Shown here: positions 63,766-64,000 of the stretch, piece by piece | How positions within the stretch are numbered: position 1 is the first letter of the stretch | Layout of the letters: each line of letters opens with the position of its first letter | NCBI RefSeq assembly: GCF_963576615.1 | Contig: NC_088715.1 | Span: 50,322,007 to 50,386,006, forward strand | Origin: Watersipora subatra | Taxonomy: Eukaryota; Bryozoa; Gymnolaemata; Cheilostomatida; Watersiporidae | Length of the DNA stretch: 64,000 bases | Direction: 5' to 3' | The notes under the pieces: model-generated | Databases searched by the model: none | Seen by the model: only the letters and a program-made list of their open reading frames with translations | What the model was told of the DNA's origin: nothing | Translations under genes and position numbers: made by a program

Positions 63766-64000
63766 GAAAATAGAGGAAATTGAGTGTTTACTTGATGTTT
63801 TCGAACTCGATTCCTATTGTGCTCTCATTGTGGCCGTTCTGCTTTTTTTTTAATTATTAATATGATTTTTTATTCATAGTTTAAAAATTTTCAAGTGTTA
63901 TTAGCAAATTATTCCATTTAGTCACTGCAGACCAACGGCGACATTGACTTTCGGTTAAGAATTGCTATTCGGAATTTTGCTATATATATTGCTATACCAA

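Overview
The window is animal nuclear DNA. It is AT-rich and intron-rich, with GT-AG splicing, AATAAA signals, tRNA-derived SINEs and many DNA-transposon remnants. A four-exon SAP30/SAP30L gene and two decayed members of a multicopy protein family that I associate with marine invertebrate genomes suggest a marine invertebrate, perhaps a lophotrochozoan. The species cannot be fixed from this sequence.

Left half (1-32.4 kb): three paralogous secreted-protein genes. Copies A (5268-10766, +) and B (15973-21411, +) lie in head-to-tail duplication units of about 11 kb. Copy C (31834-26170, -) faces them tail to tail. I assembled all three exon by exon. Each has one 5' UTR exon and 16 coding exons. 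All 16 coding exons have identical lengths in the three genes, so each encodes 854 residues. Each protein has a signal peptide, a short conserved head (WRERA...IQ.NYR.WD), exactly 58 head-to-tail 13-residue repeats of the form N-x-G-x-x-N-G-x-x-N-G-N-x, and a conserved tail (VDPNAWRKYLSQGS...YW). The register never slips across 14 intron junctions. I do not recognise the family; a secreted structural, matrix or surface-binding role is inference. The three promoters share a TATA motif, an AP-1-type TGACTCA exactly 24 bases upstream of it, a homeobox-like TAAT block and an RFX/X-box-like palindrome.

The duplication units carry their own history. A hAT-type MITE with an 8-bp target duplication is in units A and B but absent from a third, geneless unit (22107-25965). 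A second, Buster-like hAT interrupts the A/B junction, and what looks like the other end of such an element opens the window. That implies the array extends to the left.

Right half (32.4-64 kb): one conventional gene, SAP30 (43385-55276, -), whose introns are loaded with repeats. These include a TTAA-flanked long-TIR element, a 27-bp minisatellite and a decayed multi-domain pseudogene. Around the gene are SINEs, several MITE-like inverted-repeat elements, an ACT microsatellite, two more minisatellites and a second, more decayed pseudogene copy (56990-57720). The rest has no recognisable coding content.
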